A DNA stretch of 64,000 bases, taken from an uncultured Bacteroidia bacterium (GTDB lineage: Bacteria; Bacteroidota; Bacteroidia; Bacteroidales; UBA932). The translations under genes were made by a program, and so were the position numbers. The stretch spans positions 42,668 to 106,667 of the forward strand of contig CACZXH010000006.1 of the NCBI GenBank assembly GCA_902785065.1, read 5' to 3'. This document shows, piece after piece, positions 40,675 to 49,924 of this stretch. How positions within the stretch are numbered: the first letter of the stretch is position 1; each line of letters begins with the position of its first letter. The notes under the pieces are model-generated. The model was not told the DNA's origin. It searched no databases and was given only the letters and a program-made list of their open reading frames with translations.

Positions 40675-42975
40675 TCAATAGGTTATTGTTTCACTCAGGC
40701 GGATGTCCTCGGAGGAGGCGCCCACCTGGAGGATGAAGTCGCCGCGTTCGGTGACAGAGTCGCCGGCGGCATTCACGAGCGAGAACGCATCGACCCCGAG
40801 CTTCAGGGTGACGGGGACAGTTTCGCCGGCCTTGATGAAGACGCGGTCGAAGGCGCGGAGCTGTTTCCGCGGCCGGACGGTGGAGGCAAGCGGGTCCACG
40901 ACATACAGCTGGACCACCTCGTCGCCGTCGCGGGAGCCGGTGTTTTTCACGTTGACGGTTACTTCCACATCGGGGACGCGGCCGGAGACGGTGAGACCGG
41001 AATACTCGAAGGTCGTGTAGCTCAGGCCGTAGCCGAAGGGGTAGAGCGGATCGGCGGACATCTCCACGTAGTCGTGTCCGCGCGGATTCTTCTTGTTGTA
41101 GTAGACCGGGAGTTGGCCAGCGTCGCGGGGGACGCTCACGGGGAGGCGTCCGGCGGGGTTGAAGTCACCGAAGAGGACATCGGCCAGGGCCGTGCCGCCT
41201 TCGCCGCCTGGATACCACATCGTCAGGAGGGCGTCGGCCTTTTCCGCGGCCCATTCCTTGTCCAGCGGACGGCCTTCGACATACACCACCACGACGGGCT
41301 TCCCCACGGACCGGACTGCCTTCAGGAGCTCGTTCTGGAGGCCCAGGAGGTCCAGCGACGCCCGGTCGAAGCCTTCGCCGGCCTCCATGTCGGAGACGGA
41401 TTCCTCGTCCACGACGGCGGCGCCGGTATCAATGTACTTGGTTTTGAAGTCACGGGCGGAGGAGCCGCCCACGACGACCACGGCGACATCGGACAGCATC
41501 GTGGCGATGAGCGCCTGCGCGATGGTGGAGTTCTCCTTGTCACGCACGGCGCAGCCCTTCACGTAATGGACGTCGATGCCCTTGGCTTCCAGGCCTTCCC
41601 GCATCGTGACCACGTGGTCCTCCGCCTGCGGGGCGGTGTAGTCGCCCAGCTGGTTGTACTGGTTGTCTGCATTCGGGCCGATGAGGGCGACGGTCATGCC
41701 CTTTGAGAGGGGCAGGACGCCATTGTTCTTGAGCAGCACAATCCCTTCCCGGGCGGCCTGGGCAGCCACTTCGATATGCTCCGGCGTCCGGACGAGGCCG
41801 GCGGCCGCGGTTTCATCGACATACGGATGGTCGAACAGGCCCGCCTCGAACTTGCGGACGAGGACGCGCTTGACGGCGCGGTCCAGGACGACCTTGCTTA
41901 TGCGGCCTTTCTCCACGGATTCCTTCAGCAGTGAAAAACAGTTCGCGCCCAGGTCCACATCCACGCCGGCATTGAGTGAAAGCTCGCCGGCTTCCTGTTT
42001 GTCCGCAGCGACCTTGTGGTCCCGGGCAAGGCCGTCGATGCTCTCCAAGTCGCTGACCACGAAGCCCTTGAAGCCCCATTCGTCGCGTAAAACGCCGGTC
42101 AGGAGCTCCGGGTTGCAGGTGGTAGGAATACCGTCCAGGGAGTTATAGGACGTCATCACGGACAGGGCGCCTGCGTCGATAGCGGCCTTGAAAGTAGGCA
42201 GGACGTTCTCCTTCAGGTCACGCATCCCGATGATGGACGGATTGCCATTGTGGCCGCCTTCCGGGACGCCGTAGGCGACGAAATGCTTCAAGGTGGAGAT
42301 CACGCCCTTCGAGGAAGTGCCCCGCACCATGGCGGAAGCCATTTCCGAGGTGAGGAACACGTCTTCACCGTAGGTTTCTTCCACGCGCGACCAGCGCGGC
42401 TCGCGGGCCAGGTCGATCACCGGTCCATAGCCGATGGTTGCTCCCTGCGCCTGCAGTTCCGTGCCGATGGTCTCACCCACCAACTGCACCAGTTCCGTAT
42501 CCCAGGTTGATGCCAGGCCGATCGAGGTGGGGAACACCGTCGTGCCGATGGCCATGTGTCCGTGCGGTGCTTCCTCGGCCAGGATGATGGGAATGCCGAG
42601 CCGGGTCGAGTCCATCGCATAGCGCTGCAAGGCGTTGTACGCCTTTGCCGCGAGCGTGGGATCCAGCCCGTTCTCCAGCGTCTTCCTGGTCCACGGATCG
42701 GCACGGAAAACGGCCCAGAGCATGCCTCCATGCTGGTTCTGGATAAAGACGCGGTATTGGTCGGAAATGGTGACGCTGTCAGCCGACACCTTGTCGTACA
42801 TGGGCCAGCCCAGCGGGCAGATGAGCTGCCCCAGCTTCTCCTCGACGGTCATCCGCTTCAGCAGGTCGTCGGCCCGCTCCTCCGCGGAGCGGTCTGGATT
42901 CTTGTACAACGGAGTCTTGCCGTTGCATCCGGCGAGGAGGACAACGGCGGTCAGCAGCAGGGTTCTCAGTTTCAT
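40675..42975 (-). CDS. GH3 beta-glycosidase, lipoprotein
   Basis: A 766-aa lipoprotein (LLAGC). GH3 domain plan: TIM barrel with KHFVAYG and the nucleophile Asp in GFVVSDLESI, an alpha/beta sandwich (LLKNNGVLPL; LIGPNAD), then a fibronectin-III-like domain (FGYGLSYTTFEYS onward). Most such enzymes are beta-glucosidases, though beta-xylosidase or N-acetylglucosaminidase activity cannot be excluded from sequence. Length and motifs are complete. It begins 11 bases after the RNase R stop with no clear promoter or terminator between, and is followed 2 bases later by the GH2 gene. An in-frame ATG at 42990 overlaps rnr and would spoil the signal peptide. Confidence 0.92.
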   Translation of the reverse strand: MKLRTLLLTAVVLLAGCNGKTPLYKNPDRSAEERADDLLKRMTVEEKLGQLICPLGWPMYDKVSADSVTISDQYRVFIQNQHGGMLWAVFRADPWTRKTLENGLDPTLAAKAYNALQRYAMDSTRLGIPIILAEEAPHGHMAIGTTVFPTSIGLASTWDTELVQLVGETIGTELQAQGATIGYGPVIDLAREPRWSRVEETYGEDVFLTSEMASAMVRGTSSKGVISTLKHFVAYGVPEGGHNGNPSIIGMRDLKENVLPTFKAAIDAGALSVMTSYNSLDGIPTTCNPELLTGVLRDEWGFKGFVVSDLESIDGLARDHKVAADKQEAGELSLNAGVDVDLGANCFSLLKESVEKGRISKVVLDRAVKRVLVRKFEAGLFDHPYVDETAAAGLVRTPEHIEVAAQAAREGIVLLKNNGVLPLSKGMTVALIGPNADNQYNQLGDYTAPQAEDHVVTMREGLEAKGIDVHYVKGCAVRDKENSTIAQALIATMLSDVAVVVVGGSSARDFKTKYIDTGAAVVDEESVSDMEAGEGFDRASLDLLGLQNELLKAVRSVGKPVVVVYVEGRPLDKEWAAEKADALLTMWYPGGEGGTALADVLFGDFNPAGRLPVSVPRDAGQLPVYYNKKNPRGHDYVEMSADPLYPFGYGLSYTTFEYSGLTVSGRVPDVEVTVNVKNTGSRDGDEVVQLYVVDPLASTVRPRKQLRAFDRVFIKAGETVPVTLKLGVDAFSLVNAAGDSVTERGDFILQVGASSEDIRLSETITY

Positions 42976-42986
42976 AGTTTGTGGTT

Positions 42987-45206
42987 TCATTGGCCTTTCC
43001 GGCCCTTTTTCAATCTTTCCCGCTCGGCCTTCAGGGCGCCCTTCCGGGGTGTCGAGGGGCCCTTCCGGGCTGCCCGGCCAGGCTTTCGCGGACGCGGCGG
43101 CATCGGGGCGTCCACGAGCGATTCGATATATTCATCCTCCGAAGGCGCCGGCACATTCTCCATGTCCGGTTCCACCAACTCGTAGTCCAGGAGCTTCTGC
43201 TCCAGGTTGGTGCCCTTGACGCGGATGCGGAGCGGGTCGCCGAGCTTGATAACGCCATGCTTGCGGCGGCCGACGGCGCGGTAGTGGTCCTCGTCGAAGT
43301 CGTAGAAGTCCGAGCGGATGGTGCGGTACGGGATCATGCCCTCGATCTTGGTGGGCTCAATCTCCACGTAGATACCCCACTGGGTGACGCCGGACACGTG
43401 GCCGTCGAATTCCTGGCCCACCTTGTCCTCCATGAACTCCACGAGCTTGTACTTGACGCTCTCGCGCTCGGCCTCCGCGGCGATGACTTCGCGTTCAGAG
43501 GCGTGTTTGCACTGTTCCGTGTAGTAGTCCAGGGACTGGGAATCAGCCCCGTGGAGGTACATTGCGAGGAGGCGGTGCACCATCACGTCCGGATAGCGGC
43601 GGATCGGGGAGGTGAAATGCGTGTAGAACTTGAAGGCGAGACCGTAGTGGCCGATGTTGTCGGTGCTGTAGCAGGCCTTGGCCATGGACCGGAGGGCCAG
43701 GATCTGGATCGCGCCCAGTTCCGGCTTCTCCTTCGCATCGGCGAGGAGGTTGTTCAGCGACAGGGCGATGTCCTTGCCGCTGCCGATGGGCCCCATCTTG
43801 AAGCCCAGGTTGCCGGCGAACTCGCGCAGGCCGGTGAGCTTCTCGAGGTTGGGCTCGTCGTGGACGCGGTAGACGAAGGTCTTGGGCTTCGCCAGGGCCT
43901 TGCCGCCCATTTTGCCGCCCGAGGCGACGAATTCCGCCACGGAGCGGTTCGCCAGGAGCATGAACTCCTCGATGAGCCAGTTGGCTTCCTTCGAAAACTT
44001 CTGGTGCACGCCGATGGGCTTGCCCTTCTCGTCGATATCGACCTTCATTTCGGGGCGGTCGAAATTGACGGCACCGGCCGCGAAACGCCGCTTGCGCAGG
44101 ATGAGGGCCAGTTTGTTGAGCTTGAGGACGGCTTCCTTCACCTCGTCCGGGACGATCCCGCACTCGGATCCGGCGCCGAATTCCTGCTTCATCGCCCCGT
44201 CTCCCGCGTCGATGATCTCCTGGGCTAACTCATAGGAGAACCGGTAGTCGGAAATGATTTCCGTCCGGCCGAACCAGGGGTTGATGACCTTGGCGAGCGG
44301 GGTGATCTCGAACACGGCGGAGAAAGTGAGCTTCTCCTCGTGGGGGCGCAGGGAGCAAAGCTTGTTGGAGAGCTTTTCCGGGAGCATGGGTACGGTGCGG
44401 TCCACCAGGTAGACGGAAGTGCCGCGGGCCTGGGCCTCGGCATCCACCGGCGTTCCGGGCTTCACGTAGTAGGTGACATCGGCAATATGGACGCCCACCT
44501 CGAAGTTGCCGTTGTCCAGCTTGCGGAAGGACAGGGCGTCGTCATAGTCCTTGGCGTCGGCCGGGTCGATGGTGAAGGTGAGGGTCTTCCGGAAGTCCTT
44601 GCGGCCGGCGCGGTCCTTGTCGGTGATTTCCTCGGAAATCTGGTCTGCCGCGTTCTCCACGGCCTTTTCGAACTTGTAGGGGAGGCCGAATTCCGCCAGG
44701 ATGGCGTGCATTTCGGTGTCGTTCTCGCCCGGCATGCCCAGGATGTCCACGACGTGGCCGATGGGCCCGGCCTCGCCGCGCGGCCACTCGTCCACGACGG
44801 CCGCGACCTTCATGCCGCGCACGCCGCCTTCCGGGACGGGCACCGAAATGTCGTAGGGCATCGTCTTGGAAGACATCAGTACCCAGGCCTGCTTTCCTAC
44901 AATGTGGAGGATGCCCACGAAGGGTTTCTTGGAACGTTCGACGATGGCGATGATTTCGCCGCTGCGGCGCCGCACGTTGCCTTCCCGCTCCTGCGTGACG
45001 GCCACCCGTACGGTGTCCCCGTGCAGGGCGCCCCGGGTCTTGGAGGCCTTGACGAAGACGTCTTCCTCCTGCCCTTCGATGCGGACGAACACGAATCCCT
45101 CGCGCGACATCATGGCCGTTCCCACGAATTCGGGAACGATCCGCATTTTCTTCAACCGCTTCTCCGCCTTGGCGATACGCCCCCGGACGTTCTTTCTTTT
45201 GCTCAT
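42987..45206 (-). CDS. rnr: Ribonuclease R
   Basis: A 739-aa 3'-5' exoribonuclease that degrades structured RNA. Order of parts: basic N-terminus, cold-shock-like domains (about 25-190), the RNB catalytic domain (about 210-560) with the metal-binding segment TIDPADAKDYDDALSF and the later FTSPIRRYPD motif, an S1 domain (about 600-685), and a Lys/Arg-rich tail. All four catalytic Asp residues appear present. A perfect -7 box (45225-45232) precedes it. The frame is open slightly upstream to 45227, but MSKRKNVRG at 45206 is the likely start. It appears to share a transcript with the three glycosidase genes downstream. Confidence 0.95.
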   Translation of the reverse strand: MSKRKNVRGRIAKAEKRLKKMRIVPEFVGTAMMSREGFVFVRIEGQEEDVFVKASKTRGALHGDTVRVAVTQEREGNVRRRSGEIIAIVERSKKPFVGILHIVGKQAWVLMSSKTMPYDISVPVPEGGVRGMKVAAVVDEWPRGEAGPIGHVVDILGMPGENDTEMHAILAEFGLPYKFEKAVENAADQISEEITDKDRAGRKDFRKTLTFTIDPADAKDYDDALSFRKLDNGNFEVGVHIADVTYYVKPGTPVDAEAQARGTSVYLVDRTVPMLPEKLSNKLCSLRPHEEKLTFSAVFEITPLAKVINPWFGRTEIISDYRFSYELAQEIIDAGDGAMKQEFGAGSECGIVPDEVKEAVLKLNKLALILRKRRFAAGAVNFDRPEMKVDIDEKGKPIGVHQKFSKEANWLIEEFMLLANRSVAEFVASGGKMGGKALAKPKTFVYRVHDEPNLEKLTGLREFAGNLGFKMGPIGSGKDIALSLNNLLADAKEKPELGAIQILALRSMAKACYSTDNIGHYGLAFKFYTHFTSPIRRYPDVMVHRLLAMYLHGADSQSLDYYTEQCKHASEREVIAAEAERESVKYKLVEFMEDKVGQEFDGHVSGVTQWGIYVEIEPTKIEGMIPYRTIRSDFYDFDEDHYRAVGRRKHGVIKLGDPLRIRVKGTNLEQKLLDYELVEPDMENVPAPSEDEYIESLVDAPMPPRPRKPGRAARKGPSTPRKGALKAERERLKKGRKGQ

Positions 45207-45224
45207 ATCTTTTGCTTTAATAAG

Positions 45225-45232
45225 CAAAGATA
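45225..45232 (-). promoter_or_regulatory. rnr promoter -7 box
   Basis: The minus strand reads TATCTTTG, a perfect TAnnTTTG, 18 bases before the rnr ATG. It sits immediately after the stop of the upstream oxidoreductase gene. Confidence 0.7.
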
Positions 45233-45245
45233 CGAAAAACCGCGG

Positions 45246-48200
45246 TTATTTGAAAGCGTTTTCGCTGAGGCCGGAGCCGGCGAGGCCGAGGTCGGCGAAG
45301 AAGGCGGGGACGGGACGTCCGAGGAGGGTGTCCACGTACAGTTTGGCGATATACTGCGACAGCATGAAGCCGTGACCGCGCATGCCGACGAACAGGCCCG
45401 CAGCCGGGTCCACAATGTAACGCGGCTCGGTATAATAGCCGCACCAGGTAGCCTGGAGGCTCATTCCCTTCAGCTGCGGAATCCATTCGGTGAAGACCTC
45501 GGTGGCGATTTCCAGGAAGGCCTGCGTATTGACCTTCAGGTTCTTGCCGGCCTCGGAGGCGTCAGAGGCGGGGGAGGCGCAGCCGATGATCTGGCCGGTG
45601 GCGGCAAGCTGCTGGCCGTACACGGCGGAGAAACCCTTGTAATGGCGGCGGTCGATGAGCATATCCAGCGAGTCGCCGTCCTTGCCAATGAGCGGCAGCC
45701 GTTTGGTGATGAACGCCTGGTGGCGGACCGGGAAGAGGCCGGTGTCCAGGCCCAGCATCCGGGCGAACTTCTCCGCCCCGGCGCCGAGGGCGTTCACGAA
45801 GACGGCCGTCTTGAACCGGTGGTAGCGTCCGTCGGCCGTCTTCACCGTGACGAGATAGGTCTTCCCGTCTTTGGCTACGTCGATCAGTTCCGTATCCTCC
45901 ATGACCCGGCCGCCCAGGCCGATGCCGATCCGGCGCACCAGGTCGATGGTCTTGCCGGGGCTGGCCTGCCAGCAGTCGTTGGAGATAAGGGCATGGGTAT
46001 AAATGTCCAGGTTGGGATTGATATACGGAGAGATCTCACGGGCGAAGTCCTTCCGGTCGATCATGTAGGCGTCGGACCAGGCGCGGGAGGCGTCGAGGCT
46101 CCGGTAGGTGGCGTCGTCATGGACGAAGTTCACGTAGCGCGTCATCTTGAAGTCGATGTCGTGCTGCTTCTGCAATTCTCTGAATATCTGCAGGTTGCCG
46201 TTTGCAATCTCTGCGAGGGCGGGGACAGAGAAAGCCGGGCGGCCGCCGGCGATGCAGCGCCAGGAGCTGCCGTGCTCCTTGTTCACGAGGACTGGCTTCA
46301 GGCCGGCTTCCGAGAAGTAGCGGAACAGGGCGGTGCCCGCCATGCCGCCGCCGGCGACGAAGGCGCCCACTTCCTCGACCGCCGCGTCAGAGAACTGCCG
46401 GGATGTGATGAGGGTATGGGCCCCGGACAGATTGCAGACGTTGCCGATTTCCACGAGGTTCGCCATCGGGCCGCGCGGGGTGAACTCGCCGGTCACCTCA
46501 ATGCCGTGTTGCCGCAGGACCTGCTTGGCGCGGGGAAGGCAGCGGGAACCGCGGCACGGGCCCATGCCCAGCCGGGTGACGTGCTTGAGCTCCTGCGCGG
46601 TGATGCTCGTGCGACCTTTCAGGGCCTCCAGGATTTCCTGGAGACTGACGTCCTCGCAGTGGCAGACGTAGGTTTCGGATCCGTCGGCGTGGCAGGGGAC
46701 CAGCTTCAGCGGCTCAGGATAGTTCTCTTTGAGGATGAAGCCGCGGGCGTCGGTCAGGGAACCGCCCTCCAGGTGGATGGCCTTGACCACGGCGATATTC
46801 GTCTTGTTGGGTTTGGGGATCACGCGCTCGATCTCGCCTTCGCCCACCTTCTTGCCGTTGTCATCGACCAGGAAAACGTTCTTGGCGCCTTCCGGAAGGT
46901 TAAATTCCAGCGGAAGGAAGACCTGGCTGCGGTCCGGGCGGTAGCCGAAGATGGCGAGGCCCGGGCACTGCGCCACGCATTCCATGCAGCCGATACACTT
47001 GTCATAGTCGATGACCGGTGTGACGGAGGTGGAACTCTTGGTGATCGCGCCCTGCTTGCAGGAGAACGAGCAGGGGTTGCAGGCGAAGCCGTACAGGCAG
47101 TCCGCGATGACGAAGCCCTTGGCCTTCCTTTCGCCAGACGGCATCGCGGGCTTGTCCAGCAGGCGGACGGGCCGCTGCTGGGAGTCGACGTAGTCTTTGG
47201 AAATGGTCAGGTAAGCGCTGTAGTCAATCCGCTTCCCGAGGTCCATCATCACCTCGTAGGCGCACTGGCGGCCGCGGAGGACGGCGGAGGTTCCCTCGCC
47301 GATCCGCACGGCGTCGCCTACGCCGTGGCAGGCGCGGCCGAACACTTCGGCCCCCTTGCGGAGAAGCTGGTTGTCGGGCAGCAGGCCCGTGCAGATGTTG
47401 ATGCAGTCGATCCCGTCGATGCGAACCTCCGTACCCGGAAGGGGCTTGAAGTTCTCGCATTTGGCGATGACGGCGCCCGTGATGCCGGTGCGGTCCGCAT
47501 TTGGAATCGCTTCCACGAGGGTGTAGGAGGTGAGGATGGGAATGCCGAGCCGGCGGACGCGGTTCGCCTGGACGGGGAAGCCGCCCTCGGCGGGCATGGC
47601 CTCGATGATGGCCTTGACCTTCGCCCCGGCCTGCATGGCCTGGTAGGAGGTGAGATAGCCGATGTTGCCGGCGCCCACGGTGAGGATGTTCTTGCCGAGG
47701 AGGGTGAACTCCGTGTTCATCATCCGCTGCACGACCGCGGCGGTATAGACCCCCGGGAGGTCGTCATTCTTGAAAGCGGGCATGAACGGGAGCGCGCCGG
47801 CGGCCACGACGAGCTGGTCCGCATCGACATAGAAGATTTCCTGCGTGGCTACATTCTTGACAGCCAGGCGCTTGCCTTCCAGGATATCCCACACGACACT
47901 GTCCAGCAGGATCCCTTCCCGGGAGTTGCCGGCGAGGGTTTCGGCGATGTCGAAGCCGCGCATGCCGCCGAACTTCTTCCGGTTCTCGAAAAAGAAGAAC
48001 TGGTGCGTCTGCATCCGGAACTGGCCGCCGATGGCGCTGTTGTTGTCAATGACGAGACAGTCCACTCCGGCCGCCCGGAGTTCCTCGCGGACGGCGAGGC
48101 CGGCCGGTCCCGCGCCGATAATGGCGACCGTGGTCTTATACACCTTCTTGGGCGTATCCGCCGTCGTGGCCCGGACCTCGGCGAAGCTCCCGGTCCCGGC

Positions 48201-48476
48201 GCGGTGGACTTCCTGCACCCCGTCCACTTTCGTGATGCAGATACGGCGGATATGGCCGTCCACGACCATTTCGCAGGCACCGCATTTGCCGATACCGCAC
48301 TCCATCGTGCGGTTGCGGTCTTTCAGACTGTGGTGATGGACGGGGAAGCCCGCCTGGTGGAGGGCGGCTGCGATGGTCTGTCCTTTCTGGCCGGTGACGG
48401 CGTGTCCTTCGAAGATAAACGAATGCAGGTCCTCCTGCGGAACGCAGAGGATGGGATGCTCCGTGATTTTGTACAT
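45246..48476 (-). CDS. Fused flavin/iron-sulfur amine or amino-acid dehydrogenase (HcnABC-like single chain)
   Basis: A 1076-aa cytoplasmic redox protein combining parts that are separate subunits in many bacteria. In order: a [2Fe-2S] domain with Cys60, 65, 68 and 80 (HcnA-like); an FAD/NAD oxidoreductase with dinucleotide folds at IIGAGPAGL (119-127) and TVGAGNIGYL (HcnB-like); a ferredoxin insert with CNPCSFSC and CIGCMECVAQCPG (from 494); a BFD-like [2Fe-2S] site (CHC at 605, GPCRGSRC); and a D-amino-acid-oxidase-type FAD domain from about 703 (VAGGGMAGT; C-terminal GMRGHGFMLS). Relatives oxidise glycine, opines, sarcosine or hydroxyproline; the substrate here cannot be told. It is monocistronic, with a strong promoter at 48508-48515. 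Confidence 0.82.
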   Translation of the reverse strand: MYKITEHPILCVPQEDLHSFIFEGHAVTGQKGQTIAAALHQAGFPVHHHSLKDRNRTMECGIGKCGACEMVVDGHIRRICITKVDGVQEVHRAGTGSFAEVRATTADTPKKVYKTTVAIIGAGPAGLAVREELRAAGVDCLVIDNNSAIGGQFRMQTHQFFFFENRKKFGGMRGFDIAETLAGNSREGILLDSVVWDILEGKRLAVKNVATQEIFYVDADQLVVAAGALPFMPAFKNDDLPGVYTAAVVQRMMNTEFTLLGKNILTVGAGNIGYLTSYQAMQAGAKVKAIIEAMPAEGGFPVQANRVRRLGIPILTSYTLVEAIPNADRTGITGAVIAKCENFKPLPGTEVRIDGIDCINICTGLLPDNQLLRKGAEVFGRACHGVGDAVRIGEGTSAVLRGRQCAYEVMMDLGKRIDYSAYLTISKDYVDSQQRPVRLLDKPAMPSGERKAKGFVIADCLYGFACNPCSFSCKQGAITKSSTSVTPVIDYDKCIGCMECVAQCPGLAIFGYRPDRSQVFLPLEFNLPEGAKNVFLVDDNGKKVGEGEIERVIPKPNKTNIAVVKAIHLEGGSLTDARGFILKENYPEPLKLVPCHADGSETYVCHCEDVSLQEILEALKGRTSITAQELKHVTRLGMGPCRGSRCLPRAKQVLRQHGIEVTGEFTPRGPMANLVEIGNVCNLSGAHTLITSRQFSDAAVEEVGAFVAGGGMAGTALFRYFSEAGLKPVLVNKEHGSSWRCIAGGRPAFSVPALAEIANGNLQIFRELQKQHDIDFKMTRYVNFVHDDATYRSLDASRAWSDAYMIDRKDFAREISPYINPNLDIYTHALISNDCWQASPGKTIDLVRRIGIGLGGRVMEDTELIDVAKDGKTYLVTVKTADGRYHRFKTAVFVNALGAGAEKFARMLGLDTGLFPVRHQAFITKRLPLIGKDGDSLDMLIDRRHYKGFSAVYGQQLAATGQIIGCASPASDASEAGKNLKVNTQAFLEIATEVFTEWIPQLKGMSLQATWCGYYTEPRYIVDPAAGLFVGMRGHGFMLSQYIAKLYVDTLLGRPVPAFFADLGLAGSGLSENAFK

Positions 48477-48507
48477 GTCGATGCGGTTAGTTCAGTGTTT
48501 TGGCTAT

Positions 48508-48515
48508 CAAAGATA
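48508..48515 (-). promoter_or_regulatory. Promoter -7 box of fused oxidoreductase
   Basis: The minus strand reads TATCTTTG, a perfect -7 consensus, 31 bases before the ATG at 48476. Confidence 0.65.
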
Positions 48516-48554
48516 ACAAATCCGTACGAAAAACCGCAGAATGATGCAAAATTA

Positions 48555-49205
48555 TTATCCAAATACTTCCCGCAGAACCGCAAGGGAATGGACCCGGAGG
48601 GTGGATTCGGTGTGGTACTCGAGGTAGCGCAAGAGGTCTTCACACAGGGCGTTCCGTTCCTCGCCCCGGAGGGGGAGGAGCATCGACTCGGAGAAAGACG
48701 AGGTCAGGAAGGGCTTGAGCTGTACCAGGTGCTTCTCCGCGAAGGGGGCGATGTCGTCGAAGGTGGGGCTGAAGCCCAGGGCGCCGGCGAATTCCAGCAG
48801 GAACCGGATGTGGAAGTTGGAGAAATCGCTGTCCAGGCTGTCCAGGGTCAGGATGCTGCGGACGCACCAGGGGTACAGGCCATCCTCCGCCTGCCCGTCC
48901 TTGACGGCGCGCATGAGCACCTCCGACAGGAACAGGCTCATTGTGTTCTTGTAGAGGTTGTTCCGGATGCCGTTCAGCGGGTCTTTCGCCGTGAGGTTGC
49001 GGGCGCTCCAGAGGGTGGATTTCGGATTCGGGACAATGTCCATTTCCAGGATGTTCATCGGCAGGAGCAGGGCCATTCCCGCTTTCTTGCTGATGCGGAC
49101 GAGGAACCCGCGCCGCCCGTACGCTTCCGAAAGCGTGTGCACGACGACCGAGTTCTCGCCAAACTTCGTGTATCCCAGGACGATCGCCTCGATGTTTTCC
49201 GTCAT
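48555..49205 (-). CDS. recO: DNA repair protein RecO
   Basis: A 216-aa protein with the RecO N-terminal OB fold (EAIVLGYTKFGENSVVVHTLSEAYGRRGFLVR) and the helical C-terminal domain (FLSEVLMRAV, RFLLEFAGALGFSP). The zinc-binding Cys cluster of many RecO proteins is absent, as is common in Bacteroidetes. RecO loads RecA in the RecFOR repair pathway. Its ATG overlaps the stop of the upstream pyrophosphatase gene (ATGA), so the two are translationally coupled. Confidence 0.93.
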   Translation of the reverse strand: MTENIEAIVLGYTKFGENSVVVHTLSEAYGRRGFLVRISKKAGMALLLPMNILEMDIVPNPKSTLWSARNLTAKDPLNGIRNNLYKNTMSLFLSEVLMRAVKDGQAEDGLYPWCVRSILTLDSLDSDFSNFHIRFLLEFAGALGFSPTFDDIAPFAEKHLVQLKPFLTSSFSESMLLPLRGEERNALCEDLLRYLEYHTESTLRVHSLAVLREVFG

Positions 49206-49825
49206 CGGCTCTTCAGGAATTCGGCCATGGCCCGGAGGGCTTTGCCGCGGTGGGAAATGGCGTTTTTCTCTTCTTCGGTGATTTCGGCGGCGGTGACGTC
49301 ATAGCCGTCCGGAATGAAGACAGGATCGTACCCGAACCCGCCCTTACCGGCTTTTTTGCGGGCGATCTGACCTTCCATGACGCCGTCGAAAAAGTGCTTT
49401 TCTCCATGCAGGATCAGGGTGACGGAGGTGCGGAAACGGGCCCGACGGGTGGCGTGGGGCGTGTTGAAGCCGTAGGAACGGGCGACGGAAGCCTCGTGCT
49501 CGCGGCAGGCCATTTCCCGCAGGAGCCGGGCGATGTTGTCGGCCGGGTTCTTCTGCGGGCCCCCGTAGCGGGCTGTGTGGACGCCCGGGGCACCGGCGAG
49601 GATTTCGACCTCCAGGCCGGTGTCGTCGGCGAAGCAGTCCAGGCCGGTCTTTTCGTAAATGTACTGCGCTTTCTGCAGGGAATTGGCCCTGAGGGTCTCG
49701 CCCGTTTCGGGTATATCTTCGGTAATACCGGCTTCGGCGGGCGTGACGAGCTCGAAACCCTCTCCGAGGATCTCGCTGGCCTCACGCAGCTTGCCGGGAT
49801 TGCCGGTGGCAAAAACGATCTTCAT
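49202..49825 (-). CDS. rdgB: XTP/dITP diphosphatase (RdgB/HAM1 family)
   Basis: This enzyme removes non-canonical purine nucleotides (dITP, XTP) from the pool. The 207-aa product starts MKIVFATGNPGKLREA, the family signature, then FADDTGLEVE with the catalytic Asp, GAPGVHTARYGG, the C-terminal GFGYDPVFIP, and SHRGKALRAM. The minus frame stays open far upstream of 49825, but that part is only the reverse of the S41 protease gene. It has its own promoter (49847-49854), divergent from the protease, and is coupled to recO. Confidence 0.95.
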   Translation of the reverse strand: MKIVFATGNPGKLREASEILGEGFELVTPAEAGITEDIPETGETLRANSLQKAQYIYEKTGLDCFADDTGLEVEILAGAPGVHTARYGGPQKNPADNIARLLREMACREHEASVARSYGFNTPHATRRARFRTSVTLILHGEKHFFDGVMEGQIARKKAGKGGFGYDPVFIPDGYDVTAAEITEEEKNAISHRGKALRAMAEFLKSR

Positions 49826-49846
49826 AAACAGTTGCAATTTACGCCG

Positions 49847-49854
49847 CAAAGATA
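49847..49854 (-). promoter_or_regulatory. -7 box of rdgB-recO promoter
   Basis: TATCTTTG on the minus strand, 22 bases before the rdgB ATG and 13 bases from the opposing -7 box at 49868. Confidence 0.7.
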
Positions 49855-49867
49855 CTCCATTTTTTCG

Positions 49868-49875
49868 TAACTTTG
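49868..49875 (+). promoter_or_regulatory. -7 box of S41 protease promoter
   Basis: TAACTTTG on the plus strand, 49 bases before the ATG at 49925, back to back with the rdgB promoter. Confidence 0.65.
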
Positions 49876-49924
49876 CCGGGGTGGCACGCCGTTTGTGCGA
49901 TGGCGTCCCTGGAACAGAATGCAT

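Noticed and set aside
44340..49304. A 1654-codon plus-strand open frame opposite rnr, the fused oxidoreductase and recO
   Set aside because: All three minus-strand genes have clear family motifs and promoters. The plus-strand translation has no recognisable domain or start signal.
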